NCBI RefSeq assembly: GCF_001676725.1
Contig: NZ_CP016172.1
Span: 3,224,001 to 3,288,000 of the forward strand
Length of the DNA: 64,000 bases
Reading direction: 5' to 3'
From: Bordetella flabilis
GTDB taxonomy: Bacteria; Pseudomonadota; Gammaproteobacteria; Burkholderiales; Burkholderiaceae_B
The position numbers and the translations under genes were made by a program. The notes under the pieces are model-generated. The model did not search any database and was not told the origin of the DNA. It worked only from the letters and a program-made list of their open reading frames with translations. Positions 26,012 to 34,261 of this stretch are shown here, one piece after another (position 1 is the first letter of the stretch; each line of letters begins with the position of its first letter).

Positions 26012-26548
26012 TCAAAAGGCGCGCAGTTGCGCGCGCCCGTATTGGTTATTGGCTTCCACCAGCGTGGACAGCAGCTTCATGAATACCTGGCGGTTACGCG
26101 GCGACAGCGGTTCCAACAGCCGCTGCTGCGCGCGCGCCATGCCGGTCTGCAGCAAGCCCATGATGCGCAGGCCTTCTTCGGTGATGACCGCCTGGCGCGA
26201 CCGCTTGTCGTTGGGGTTGACGCGGCGCTGGACCAGGCCACGCTCCTGCAGGCGCTTGATGACGTCGGCCGTCGTGGTGCGATCCAGTCCCAACTCCATC
26301 CCGAGAGCGGTCTGGTCCATCCATGGACTGAGCGATAACGCGGTCAATACGCCATACTGAACCGGCGTGATGTTCTGCGTCTTGCACTCCTCGAAGAACA
26401 TCGCATAGTGGATCTGGTTCAGCCGTCGCACCAGGTAACCGGGGCGCGCGAACAGTACTTGTTTTGCCGGCGCGAAGACCGTGTCGTCCGCCGCTGACGC
26501 GGCCGGAGCGCGTCGCCTTCTTGTCGTCTTGCTGTCCGCGTCTGCCAT
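26012..26548 (-). CDS. picR: MarR-family repressor of the pyridine cluster (PicR-like)
   Basis: 178 residues from the ATG ending at 26548; the open frame upstream crosses an operator and is rejected. It has a winged helix: NITPVQYGVLTALS, then the recognition region QTALGMELGLDRTTTADVIKRLQERGLV and a basic wing RRVNPNDKRSRQAVITEEG. The N-terminus is basic and disordered (KTTRRRRAPAAS). It lies next to picC, as picR does in A. faecalis. Boxes matching the reported PicR motif lie before its own gene and before three other transcription units, so it is probably an autoregulated repressor released by a pathway intermediate (6-hydroxypicolinate has been reported for PicR). Confidence 0.9.
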   Translation of the reverse strand: MADADSKTTRRRRAPAASAADDTVFAPAKQVLFARPGYLVRRLNQIHYAMFFEECKTQNITPVQYGVLTALSLSPWMDQTALGMELGLDRTTTADVIKRLQERGLVQRRVNPNDKRSRQAVITEEGLRIMGLLQTGMARAQQRLLEPLSPRNRQVFMKLLSTLVEANNQYGRAQLRAF

Positions 26549-26580
26549 AGGAAATGACTGCGTGGTGGCCCGTAAAGTCG

Positions 26581-26592
26581 TTAGTACACTGA
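26581..26592. promoter_or_regulatory. PicR-type MarR operator upstream of picR
   Basis: TTAGTACACTGA lies 33-44 bases upstream of the picR ATG. On the minus strand a TAATAT hexamer adjoins it (26594-26599), so the box would overlap the picR promoter and give autoregulation. Confidence 0.68.
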
Positions 26593-26668
26593 ATATTACA
26601 CCATCGTCCCCGGGCCGCGACGCGGGCCTGCCCTGCGGTGGCACCCCGCGCACGGCACGGCGCTGGCC

Positions 26669-27970
26669 TCAGGGCTGCGTGACCTTGCCGAGCGCGACAT
26701 CCATGATCAAACGCGCGGCCAGGTACATGCGCGGCACGATGGTGTCCACTTCGATGTACTCGGCGGAATTGGAATGCGCGCCGAATCCGTTGACGCCCAT
26801 GCCCTCGATGACGGGGCCGCGCGCCTTCAGGGCAGCAAAGGCCGCGTCCGTCCCGCCACCGGTTGCCCTGTCGAGCACATTGAGCGACATGCCCAGTTCC
26901 TGGTAAATGCTGGCGCCGTGTGCGGCCAGCGCGCGCGACGCCGGCGTGGCCTCCAGCGGAGGACGGCGTACCTCGAACTTCAGGCTGACCTTGGATTCGG
27001 GCAGCAGCTTGTTCTGCACGCGTTGCTGCAGGGATTTCTCCAGGTTGTCGAAGTCCGCGACCCGCAAGGCGCGCGCGTCGGCCTGGGCTGTCGCATTGCC
27101 CGGGATGACATTGCGGTTGGTGCCCGCCTGGGCCATCGTCCAGTTCAGCTTCAACCCGCTGTCCGGCTGCGATAGGTCGTCCATTTGCAGTACCTGGTGC
27201 GCCAGTTCGTACAGCGCGTTCACGCCGCCTTCGGGACGGCTGCCCGCGTGCGAGGTCCGGCCTTCGACCGTCAGGTAGGCCGCGCCGATGCCGCTGGTGG
27301 CCAGGCGCAGGTCGCCCTTCGTGCCGCCGCTTTCGAAAGAGAACACCGCGTCCTGGTCCGCGCCCAGCCGGGTGATCGTGCTGCGCGCGCCAGGGGAGCT
27401 GATTTCCTCGTCGCCGTTGATGAGCACGGTAAGCGTGCCGAATTCCTGGAAGCCGAGCTTCTGCAGCAGGGCGACGGTATGGATGATGGTGGCCACGCCT
27501 TGCTTGTCATCGGAGATACCCAGCCCGTAGGCGCGCTTGCCCTCCACCCGGAACGGCTGGTCTTTCAGCATGCCGTTCCTATAGACCGTATCCATATGGG
27601 CGATCAGCATGATTTTCTTGCTGCCCTTGCCCTTGAATTCCGCGTGGACCATGGGTCCCACCACGTCGGGCGTGTCGCCCATGCGGAAGACATCGGTGGG
27701 CTTGATCACCTGCACCGACCCGCCGAGGGCCTTCAGGCGCTCCGCCACCAGCGCGGCGATTTGCTCGACGCCTTCGACGTCGCGGCTACCGGATTCGATG
27801 CCGACCAGGTCGCGCAGGGTATCGAGCATGGGTTGCTGCTGGGCCCTGGCCTGCTCAAGGACTTCCGGCACGGGCGCGGGCGCGGCCTGCGCTGCCGAGC
27901 CCCCCAATGCAATGAAGACGAGCAAGGCGCGCGCAAGACCGCGGCGGCAGCGGGACATGGCTTGTGGCAT
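26669..27970 (-). CDS. Secreted M20-family zinc peptidase, glutamate carboxypeptidase (CPG2) type
   Basis: 433 residues with a Sec signal (basic start, LARALLVFIALGGSAAQA, cleavage near QAAPA), so it should act in the periplasm. Zinc-peptidase motifs include LIAHMDTVY, GISDDKQGVA and INGDEEISSPGA, the last with the catalytic glutamate pair. The start has a GGAGGAGAA ribosome site. Enzymes of this group cleave C-terminal glutamate from folates or N-acyl amino acids. It lies beside picR but has no MarR box of its own and no evident link with pyridine degradation. Confidence 0.9.
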   Translation of the reverse strand: MPQAMSRCRRGLARALLVFIALGGSAAQAAPAPVPEVLEQARAQQQPMLDTLRDLVGIESGSRDVEGVEQIAALVAERLKALGGSVQVIKPTDVFRMGDTPDVVGPMVHAEFKGKGSKKIMLIAHMDTVYRNGMLKDQPFRVEGKRAYGLGISDDKQGVATIIHTVALLQKLGFQEFGTLTVLINGDEEISSPGARSTITRLGADQDAVFSFESGGTKGDLRLATSGIGAAYLTVEGRTSHAGSRPEGGVNALYELAHQVLQMDDLSQPDSGLKLNWTMAQAGTNRNVIPGNATAQADARALRVADFDNLEKSLQQRVQNKLLPESKVSLKFEVRRPPLEATPASRALAAHGASIYQELGMSLNVLDRATGGGTDAAFAALKARGPVIEGMGVNGFGAHSNSAEYIEVDTIVPRMYLAARLIMDVALGKVTQP

Positions 27971-28078
27971 GGCGTTCTCCTCCTTGTGGTCGATCGATCA
28001 TAGAGCACGCCGGCGCTTAGTGGACGATGCCGCCGCAACGGTGCTAATCTGCACGCATATTCCAACATTCGTTATTCG

Positions 28079-28097
28079 ATTCCCAAATATTAGGAAT
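28079..28097. promoter_or_regulatory. LysR-type dyad upstream of the CoA-pathway operon
   Basis: ATTCC and GGAAT flank a 9-base AT-rich spacer (a T-N11-A arrangement), within a wider imperfect repeat TTATTC...GAATAA. It ends six bases before the ATG at 28104. The LysR gene at 34203-35141 at the other end of this gene group is a possible binding partner. Confidence 0.45.
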
Positions 28098-28103
28098 AAG
28101 CAT

Positions 28104-29285
28104 ATGCCCGAAACCGCGGGTTCGGCCCTGTCCGGAATCACCGTCATCGAAATCTGCAATGTCGCCGCGGGTCCCTTTTGCGGCATGCTGCTGGCCGACA
28201 TGGGCGCCGATGTCATCAAGATCGAACATCCCGAAGGCGGCGATACCCTGCGCAGCTGGCCGCCGATTTCGGACGGCTATAGCGAGAACTTCGCTTCTTT
28301 GAACCGCAACAAACGTTCGGTCACCCTGAACCTGAAGGACGCCGGGGACCTGGAGCTGGCCCGCCGGCTCATCGCGGGGGCGGATGTGCTGCTGGAGAAC
28401 AATCGCCCCGGCGTGATGGATCGCCTTGGATTGGGGTATGCCGACATGCGCGCCCGCAATCCGCGGCTGCTCTACTGCTCGATCTCGGCCTACGGACAGT
28501 CGGGCCCGCGCGCCCAGGAAGGCGGTTTCGACCTCACCATACAGGCCATGAGCGGCCTCATGAGCGTCACCGGCGAAGCCGGCGGCGCCCCGGTCAAATG
28601 CGGCGTGCCGGTGGCCGATTTCTCCGCGGGGCTGTATGCGGCCTTCAGTATCGCCAGCGCCCTGCGCACCGTGCAGGCCAGCGGGCAAGGTTCGCATATC
28701 GATGTCTCCATGCTGGGCGCCACGCTCGGCATCGCCGCCTTGCAGACCTCCGAGTTCTTCGGCAGCGGCCGCGACCCGGCCAAGCTGGGGTCCGCCCATC
28801 CGCGCAATGCGCCGTACCAGGCCTTTCGGTGCCGCGACGGCTATTTCGGCATGGCGGCCGGCAACAACGCGCTGTGGAAAAGCGTGTGCGCGGTGGTCGG
28901 CCGGGATGCCTGGTACGCCGACCCGCGCTTTGCCAATACGGGGCTGCGCGCGCGCAACCAGGACGTACTGCGCGACATGCTGGAGGAAATCTTCATGAGC
29001 GAGGACGCCTCCCACTGGCTGGCGCGGTTCCGCCAGGCCGGCGTGCCCTGCGCGCCCATCAATTCATATTCCGAAGTGCTGGAAGATCCGCAGGTCGCGC
29101 ACATGGGTTGGGTGCAACCCGTGCAGTTGCCCAATGGCGTGAAGACCCGCACCTTCGGCATGCCGGTACGCTTCGACGGCCAGGCTTGCGCCATTCGCCA
29201 GCGACCGCCGGCGCTGGGCGAACACAACGACGACGTGCTGGCTCCCTTGCGCGCGGCCGCGCCTGCTCCGGAGACCGCCAAATGA
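28104..29285 (+). CDS. Family III (CaiB/BaiF) acyl-CoA transferase
   Basis: 393 residues from ATG 28104. The N-terminal ALSGITVIEICNVAAGPFCG and LADMGADVIKIEHPEGGDTLR are standard for family III transferases; the catalytic aspartate should be the one in KCGVPVADFSAGLYA near residue 173. It moves CoA between an activated donor and an organic acid. It opens a plus-strand operon with a crotonase, a two-subunit CoA-transferase-fold protein, an acyl-CoA ligase and a Bug receptor, so the group seems to import an acid and degrade it as a CoA ester. The substrate is not recognisable. Confidence 0.92.
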   Translation: MPETAGSALSGITVIEICNVAAGPFCGMLLADMGADVIKIEHPEGGDTLRSWPPISDGYSENFASLNRNKRSVTLNLKDAGDLELARRLIAGADVLLENNRPGVMDRLGLGYADMRARNPRLLYCSISAYGQSGPRAQEGGFDLTIQAMSGLMSVTGEAGGAPVKCGVPVADFSAGLYAAFSIASALRTVQASGQGSHIDVSMLGATLGIAALQTSEFFGSGRDPAKLGSAHPRNAPYQAFRCRDGYFGMAAGNNALWKSVCAVVGRDAWYADPRFANTGLRARNQDVLRDMLEEIFMSEDASHWLARFRQAGVPCAPINSYSEVLEDPQVAHMGWVQPVQLPNGVKTRTFGMPVRFDGQACAIRQRPPALGEHNDDVLAPLRAAAPAPETAK

Positions 29286-30010
29286 GCGAACTCGTGCGGG
29301 TGCGCCAGCAGGACGGGGTATGCCACATCACCCTCGACCGGCCACACAAGATGAACGCGCTGTCGGCCGACATGGTGGAGGCCTTGCTGGCCGCGCTGCA
29401 GCAGGCGCACCGGGATGATGCGCAGGCCATCGTGCTGGAAGGCGAAGGCCGCAACTTCAGCGCGGGCTTCGACTTTTCGGACCTGGAGGCGCAGTCCGAG
29501 GGCGATCTGCTGCTGCGTTTCGTGCGCATCGAAACGCTGCTGCAGGCGCTGCGCGATTCGCCCTGCCTGACGATAGGCCTGGCCCATGGCCGCAACTTCG
29601 GCGCGGGGGTGGACCTGTTCGCCGCGTGCCGCGTGCGCTATGCGGAGAGCGACGCCAGCTTCCGCATGCCCGGCCTGAAATTCGGGCTGGTGCTGGGCAC
29701 CCGCCACTTCGCCTCCCTGGTCGGCGTGCAGGCGGCGCGGGCGCTGCTGGAAACGGCGGCCACCTTCGACGCCGCGCACGCCCAGGAAATCGGTTTCGTG
29801 CACGCCGTCTGCGCGCGCGCCGAATGGCCGGCGCGCTGCGAGCAGGCCGCGCTGCGCGCGCGTCAATTGCCGTCCGCCAGCCGCGCCCTGCTGTACGACG
29901 CGCTGGCCGGGCATACCGCCGACGAGGACCTGGCGCGGCTGGTGCGTTCGGCCGCCGCGCCGGGCCTGAAGCAGCGGATCGCCGCCTATATGCAGGCGCC
30001 GCAGGGATAG
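29282..30010 (+). CDS. Crotonase (enoyl-CoA hydratase/isomerase) family protein lacking both classical catalytic glutamates
   Basis: 242 residues, start overlapping the CaiB stop as ATGA. The crotonase core is clear (ITLDRPHKMNALSADMVEAL, FSAGFDFSDL oxyanion region, GAGVDLFAACRVRYAESDASF). Where classical hydratases have glutamates in GGGxEL and PE, this protein has GAGVDL and MPGLKFG, so normal hydration is doubtful and another crotonase reaction (isomerisation, ring hydrolysis, decarboxylation) is more likely. The operon context points to a CoA-ester intermediate of a cyclic or branched acid. Confidence 0.88.
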   Translation: MSELVRVRQQDGVCHITLDRPHKMNALSADMVEALLAALQQAHRDDAQAIVLEGEGRNFSAGFDFSDLEAQSEGDLLLRFVRIETLLQALRDSPCLTIGLAHGRNFGAGVDLFAACRVRYAESDASFRMPGLKFGLVLGTRHFASLVGVQAARALLETAATFDAAHAQEIGFVHAVCARAEWPARCEQAALRARQLPSASRALLYDALAGHTADEDLARLVRSAAAPGLKQRIAAYMQAPQG

Positions 30011-30070
30011 CCGCCGCCCGACGCGCGCGCATGGGCGCGATGGACCACGATCGACAAGGAGACTACGCAC

Positions 30071-30904
30071 ATGGCATCCGGGTTCAATGAGACACAGAAA
30101 CAGATCCCCCTGGCGGAATTGGCCGCGCTGATCCCCGACGGGGCCTCGGTGGCGCTGGGCGGCAGCTTCCTGCATCGCGGGCCGTTCGCGCTGGTACGCG
30201 AACTGATCCGCCAGGGCCGCCGCGACCTGGAACTCATCAAGCAGTCGCCGGGCTACGACGTCGACATCCTGTGCCGCGCCGGCGTGCTGCGGCGGATACG
30301 TGCGGGCATCGTCGCCATGGAAGGCAATTTCGGCCTGGCGCCCAGCTATCGCAAGGCCATCGAACAGGGTCGCGTGGCGCTGGAGGAACACGCGTGCGCC
30401 ACCCTGACGGCGGGCCTGCGCGCCGCGGCCTATGGCGTGCCGTTCATGCCCTGCGGCGGCCTGCACGGCAGCGACCTGCCGGAACTCAACGGCTGGCGCT
30501 GCCTGGACGATCCGTATGGGAGCGGGACCAAGACCTGGGTGATCCCCGCCATCCGCCCCGACTTCGCCGTCATACACGCCAGCGAGGTCGATGCGCTGGG
30601 CAACGTGCGCGTCCGCGGCACCTACCACTGGGATCGCATCATGAGCCGCGCATCGGGCAGCGTGCTGGTGGTGGCCGAACGCATGGTCGACAGCGCGGTG
30701 TTCGAGCGCGAGCCGGAAGCCACCGTGGTGCCCTACTTCATGGTGCAGGCGCTGTCCATCGTGCCGCAAGGCGCCTGGCCCGGCTCCTGCTGGCCCGACT
30801 ACGCCATCGACTATCCGGCCGTGGAGCGGTACATGGATACCGAGCGCCACCTCGACGCCCACATGGGCGAGGCGCCGGAACTGCGGGAGGCGGCCCATGC
30901 CTGA
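30071..30904 (+). CDS. CoA-transferase family I fold, alpha subunit (GctA/IpdA-like)
   Basis: 277 residues with an AAGGAGA ribosome site. It shows the alpha-subunit pattern IPDGASVALGGSFLHRGPFAL near the start and GLRAAAYGVPFMPCGG near residue 116. Adjacent glutamates lie at 105-106 (ALEEHACATL), the region where IpdA has its reported catalytic Glu105. It overlaps the beta-subunit gene by 8 bases, so a heteromeric complex is expected. It could be a CoA transferase or, like IpdAB, a hydrolase opening a cyclic beta-diketone CoA ester. Confidence 0.88.
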   Translation: MASGFNETQKQIPLAELAALIPDGASVALGGSFLHRGPFALVRELIRQGRRDLELIKQSPGYDVDILCRAGVLRRIRAGIVAMEGNFGLAPSYRKAIEQGRVALEEHACATLTAGLRAAAYGVPFMPCGGLHGSDLPELNGWRCLDDPYGSGTKTWVIPAIRPDFAVIHASEVDALGNVRVRGTYHWDRIMSRASGSVLVVAERMVDSAVFEREPEATVVPYFMVQALSIVPQGAWPGSCWPDYAIDYPAVERYMDTERHLDAHMGEAPELREAAHA

Positions 30905-31631
30905 ATCCTGGTCGCCCTTCTCCTACATCGTCGTCAACCTGGCGCGGTTCATACGCCCGAACGAGATCACCTTCAGCGGCGTGAACTCCACCTTCCCCAT
31001 GCTGGCCTGCCTCCTGGCCAAGCAGGCGTATGACTGGAACTTCGTTTACATCAACGTGGCGGGCGGCGTCGACCCGCGTCCGTCGCACGTGCCCCTGTCC
31101 AGTTCGGATCCCGTGCTGGCGGAGCATTCGGCCTCCATCTTCGCCAACGAGGACTTCTACGACCTGTGCACACGCGGCCGGATGGACCTGACCTTCCTGG
31201 GCGCCGCGCAGATAGACGGCCGGGGCTGCGCGAACAACTCCTGCATCGGCGACTGGCACCGGCCCAAGGTGCGCCTGCCCGGTGGAGGCGGCGGCGCGGT
31301 CATGCTGCCGACCGCCCGCCGCGCCTGCACCTGGCGCACCGAGCATTCGACGCGCGCCTTCGTCGAGAAGCTCGACTTCACCACCTCCTGGGGCGGCTTC
31401 CATGGCGTGGTTACGCCCATCGCCGTGTTCGTCAAGCGCGACGACCGGCTGGCCTTGCAATCCTGGCACCCCGAGGCGAGCCTGGACGAAGTGCGTGCCC
31501 GGACGGGATTCGATTTCGACGCTGCGGATGCCACGCCCACGGCCTTGCCGACGGCCCGCGAAATCGACGCCTTGCTGACCCTCGATCCAGCCGGCCAGTT
31601 CGAGCGCGACGCCGCCGTGCGCCTGCGCTAG
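30897..31631 (+). CDS. CoA-transferase family I fold, beta subunit (GctB/IpdB-like), transferase glutamate absent
   Basis: 244 residues. The family fold is recognisable from SGVNSTFPMLACLLAKQ and the GRMDLTFLGAAQIDGRG region. In glutaconate CoA-transferase the catalytic glutamate lies in an ESG motif near residue 54; here that place reads NVAGGVDPRP (residues 53-62) with no glutamate. Loss of this residue is the known mark of IpdAB-type enzymes, which hydrolyse a ring rather than transfer CoA. The start overlaps the alpha subunit by 8 bases. Confidence 0.87.
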   Translation: MPESWSPFSYIVVNLARFIRPNEITFSGVNSTFPMLACLLAKQAYDWNFVYINVAGGVDPRPSHVPLSSSDPVLAEHSASIFANEDFYDLCTRGRMDLTFLGAAQIDGRGCANNSCIGDWHRPKVRLPGGGGGAVMLPTARRACTWRTEHSTRAFVEKLDFTTSWGGFHGVVTPIAVFVKRDDRLALQSWHPEASLDEVRARTGFDFDAADATPTALPTAREIDALLTLDPAGQFERDAAVRLR

Positions 31632-31650
31632 CGACATAAGGGGAAACGGC

Positions 31651-33138
31651 ATGCCGAACGAATCCGCCAACCTCCTCACCGCGCTGCGCCGGCGCTGGAC
31701 CGATCCGTCGTGCGCCGCCCGGCCGGCGCTGGTCGACGCGGCCGGGACGCTGGCCTACGGCGAGATGGCCGACACGGTGGCCCGCACGGCCGGCTGGCTG
31801 CGGCACCAGGGCGTGCACCGGGGCGACTTCGTCGGCCTTGCCATGGCGCGTTCCAGGGACCAGGTGCTGGCCATTCTCGGGGCACTGGCCGCGGGCGCCT
31901 GCCCTTGCCCGCTGGAACCGCGGCTATCGGAAGAGGAAACGCGGCGCCGCATCGCCGCCGTTGGCATGCGCTGGCTGGTGCACGATGACGCGCACGGCGC
32001 TACGGCCGCGGCCAGCGGCCTGCCGAGCGATGCGCAGTTGGACTGGCGCGGAAGTGACGGCAGCGCAGATCCGGTCTGGGACGATGCCGTGGCGCCCGAC
32101 GATCCGGCCCTGCTGCTTTTCACGTCGGGCAGCACGGGGCATCCCAAAGGGGTGTTGATCAATCACCGCGGCCTGCTTTGCAACGCCCGCGGCGTGGCGT
32201 CGCATACCGGGCTGCGGCCCGATGACCGCCTGCTGCACGTCATGCCGCTGCACCACACCAACGCGATCAATAACCAGTTGCTCGCGCCGTTCCTGGCCGG
32301 TGCCTGCGTGGCGCTGGGCGGACGTTTCCGTGCGGAAGACATGCCCGGCCTGCTGGACCGGTACGCGCCCACCATTATTACGGGTGTGCCAACCATGTAT
32401 GCGCGCATGATCGAGCTGCGCTTCGACGCCGCCAGCCTGGCGCGGTTGCGCTTCGCCCGCTGCGGCTCGGCGCCCATTACCGAGTCGCTGCATCGGCGCA
32501 TCGAGGACTTCCTGGGTTGCCCGCTGGTCGTTTCCTATGGCTTGTCCGAAGCCACCTGCACGTCGACCATGAATCCGCCCCACGCGCGCCGCATAGGCAC
32601 GGTGGGCACCGTACTGCCGGGGCAGCGCGTATTCCTGCGCCGGCTGGACGGCGGTCTCGCGCCGCCCGGCGCCGAAGGCGAAATCTGTATCGCCGGCGAT
32701 AACCTGATGACGGGCTATGTCGGCACGGCGGATCCCGCCGCACTGGATGGCGTCCTGCGCACGGGCGACCTGGGCCGCTTCGACGAGGACGGCTATCTGT
32801 CCATCACCGGGCGCATCAAGGACGTCATCATCCGTGGCGGCGAGAACATCTCGCCATCGCTTATCGAACGCGCGCTGGCTGCCGTGCCGGGCGTAGCCGC
32901 CTGCGCCGTCGTGGGCGGCCCGCACGCCGACCTGGGGGAAGTGCCGGTGGCCTTCGTCGTCGGCCGCAACGGCGACGCGCCGGACGAAACCCGGCTGCGC
33001 GCCGAGATGCTGCGCAGCCTGGGACGCATTTATGTACCGGACCGCTTTATCGCGGTGGCGGCGCTACCGGAGAACGCGGTGGGCAAGGTGGACCGCAACG
33101 CGCTGGCGGCGCAATTGCGCGCGCAGGCGGGAGGCTGA
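31651..33138 (+). CDS. AMP-forming acyl-CoA ligase (ANL superfamily)
   Basis: 495 residues. The adenylate-forming motifs are complete: P-loop TSGSTGHPKGV near residue 162, YGLSE near residue 296, the hinge region GRIKDVIIRGGENIS and the C-terminal catalytic lysine in ENAVGKVDR. AAGGGGAAA precedes the ATG. It activates a carboxylic acid to its CoA ester, presumably the entry step of this operon. The acyl pocket gives no clear substrate; the family includes benzoate-, cyclohexanecarboxylate- and medium-chain acid ligases. Confidence 0.92.
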   Translation: MPNESANLLTALRRRWTDPSCAARPALVDAAGTLAYGEMADTVARTAGWLRHQGVHRGDFVGLAMARSRDQVLAILGALAAGACPCPLEPRLSEEETRRRIAAVGMRWLVHDDAHGATAAASGLPSDAQLDWRGSDGSADPVWDDAVAPDDPALLLFTSGSTGHPKGVLINHRGLLCNARGVASHTGLRPDDRLLHVMPLHHTNAINNQLLAPFLAGACVALGGRFRAEDMPGLLDRYAPTIITGVPTMYARMIELRFDAASLARLRFARCGSAPITESLHRRIEDFLGCPLVVSYGLSEATCTSTMNPPHARRIGTVGTVLPGQRVFLRRLDGGLAPPGAEGEICIAGDNLMTGYVGTADPAALDGVLRTGDLGRFDEDGYLSITGRIKDVIIRGGENISPSLIERALAAVPGVAACAVVGGPHADLGEVPVAFVVGRNGDAPDETRLRAEMLRSLGRIYVPDRFIAVAALPENAVGKVDRNALAAQLRAQAGG

Positions 33139-33283
33139 CGGCGCGGTCCCGCCGGATCGCCGTCACGCCGCCTGCCGCCCGCAGGTACCGCGAAGGAATT
33201 GCAGGACCGTAACGCCGCATGCCGACATGCGGTGCACATAAAGCGCCCGGGGGCAGCGGCCGGGTCACTGAAGGAGACACATC

Positions 33284-34261
33284 ATGCATCGTCATTGGCG
33301 CGCGCTCGCAAGCGCATTGCTGTTATCCCTGTGCTCGGCCACCGCCTGGGCGCAGTCCTGGCCCGCGCGGCCCATCAAGCTGGTCGTCCCCTTCCCGCCT
33401 GGCGGCGCCAGCGACGCGGCGGGCCGAATCTACGCCCAGTACCTCACGGACAAACTGGGCCAGACCGTAGTGGTGGAAAACCGGGCAGGCGCGGGCGGCG
33501 AGATCGGCGCCGACCATGTCGCCAAATCGGCCCCCGACGGCTACACCCTGCTGCTGGGCGCCCTGGGCAGCCATTCCATCCACGCCGCCCTGGGCGAGAG
33601 CCCGTACGATCTTTCCAAGGCATTCGTGGGGGTCTCCATGGCCGCGACCGTGCCCATGGTGGTGGCGGTCAACACGCGGGTTCCCGCCAAATCCATCGAG
33701 GAACTGATCGCGCTGGCGCGGCAGAAGCCCGGCCAGCTCACCTTCGGCTCGGCCGGCCCCGGCACGCCGCAGCAGATGGCGGTGGAACTGTTCAAGGCCG
33801 ACACCAGGACCAACCTGATGCATGTGCCGTACAAGGGCAGCGGTCCATCGGTGGCCGCGTTGCTGGGCGGCCAGGTCGACATGGTGTTCGAAACACTGCC
33901 GGCGCTGCAAGGCAATATCAACGGCGGGCGCATCAGGGTGCTGGCTGTGACCAGCGCCACGCGTTCACACAGCCTGCCGGACCTGCCGACCCTGCAGGAA
34001 GAAGGCGTGCGCGGCTACGACGTCACGAACGCCTATGCCGTCCTGGCGCCCGCCGGTACGCCGCAAGCGGTCGTCGATAAACTGGCCGGCGCCATGCGTG
34101 AAGTGGGCGCCATGCAGGAGGTGCAGCAGAAATTCCGCCAGCAAGGAGCCGAAGCGGTAACGACGACACCCACCGAGACCACCCGCATGCTGCAGGCCGA
34201 ACTCAAGAAGTGGACGGCGGTGGTGCGGCAGGCCGACGCGAAGGAGATGGCGAAGAAGTAA
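33284..34261 (+). CDS. Bug-family (tripartite tricarboxylate) solute receptor
   Basis: 325 residues with a Sec signal ending ATAWAQSWP. Bug signatures are the opening WPARPIKLVVPFPPGGASD, VVVENRAGAGG, MHVPYKGSGPSVAALLGGQVDM and LPDLPTLQEEG. No TctA/TctB membrane partner is nearby. It follows the CoA ligase by 145 bases and probably imports or senses the acid that the operon degrades. Its 3-prime end overlaps the convergent LysR gene by 59 bases. Confidence 0.93.
   Translation: MHRHWRALASALLLSLCSATAWAQSWPARPIKLVVPFPPGGASDAAGRIYAQYLTDKLGQTVVVENRAGAGGEIGADHVAKSAPDGYTLLLGALGSHSIHAALGESPYDLSKAFVGVSMAATVPMVVAVNTRVPAKSIEELIALARQKPGQLTFGSAGPGTPQQMAVELFKADTRTNLMHVPYKGSGPSVAALLGGQVDMVFETLPALQGNINGGRIRVLAVTSATRSHSLPDLPTLQEEGVRGYDVTNAYAVLAPAGTPQAVVDKLAGAMREVGAMQEVQQKFRQQGAEAVTTTPTETTRMLQAELKKWTAVVRQADAKEMAKK

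Noticed and set aside
16788..26548. Nicotinate (nic) cluster interpretation
   Set aside because: The lower-pathway enzymes are shared, but NicAB- and NicC-type upper enzymes are missing, and the Rieske four-component system plus decarboxylase fit picolinate.
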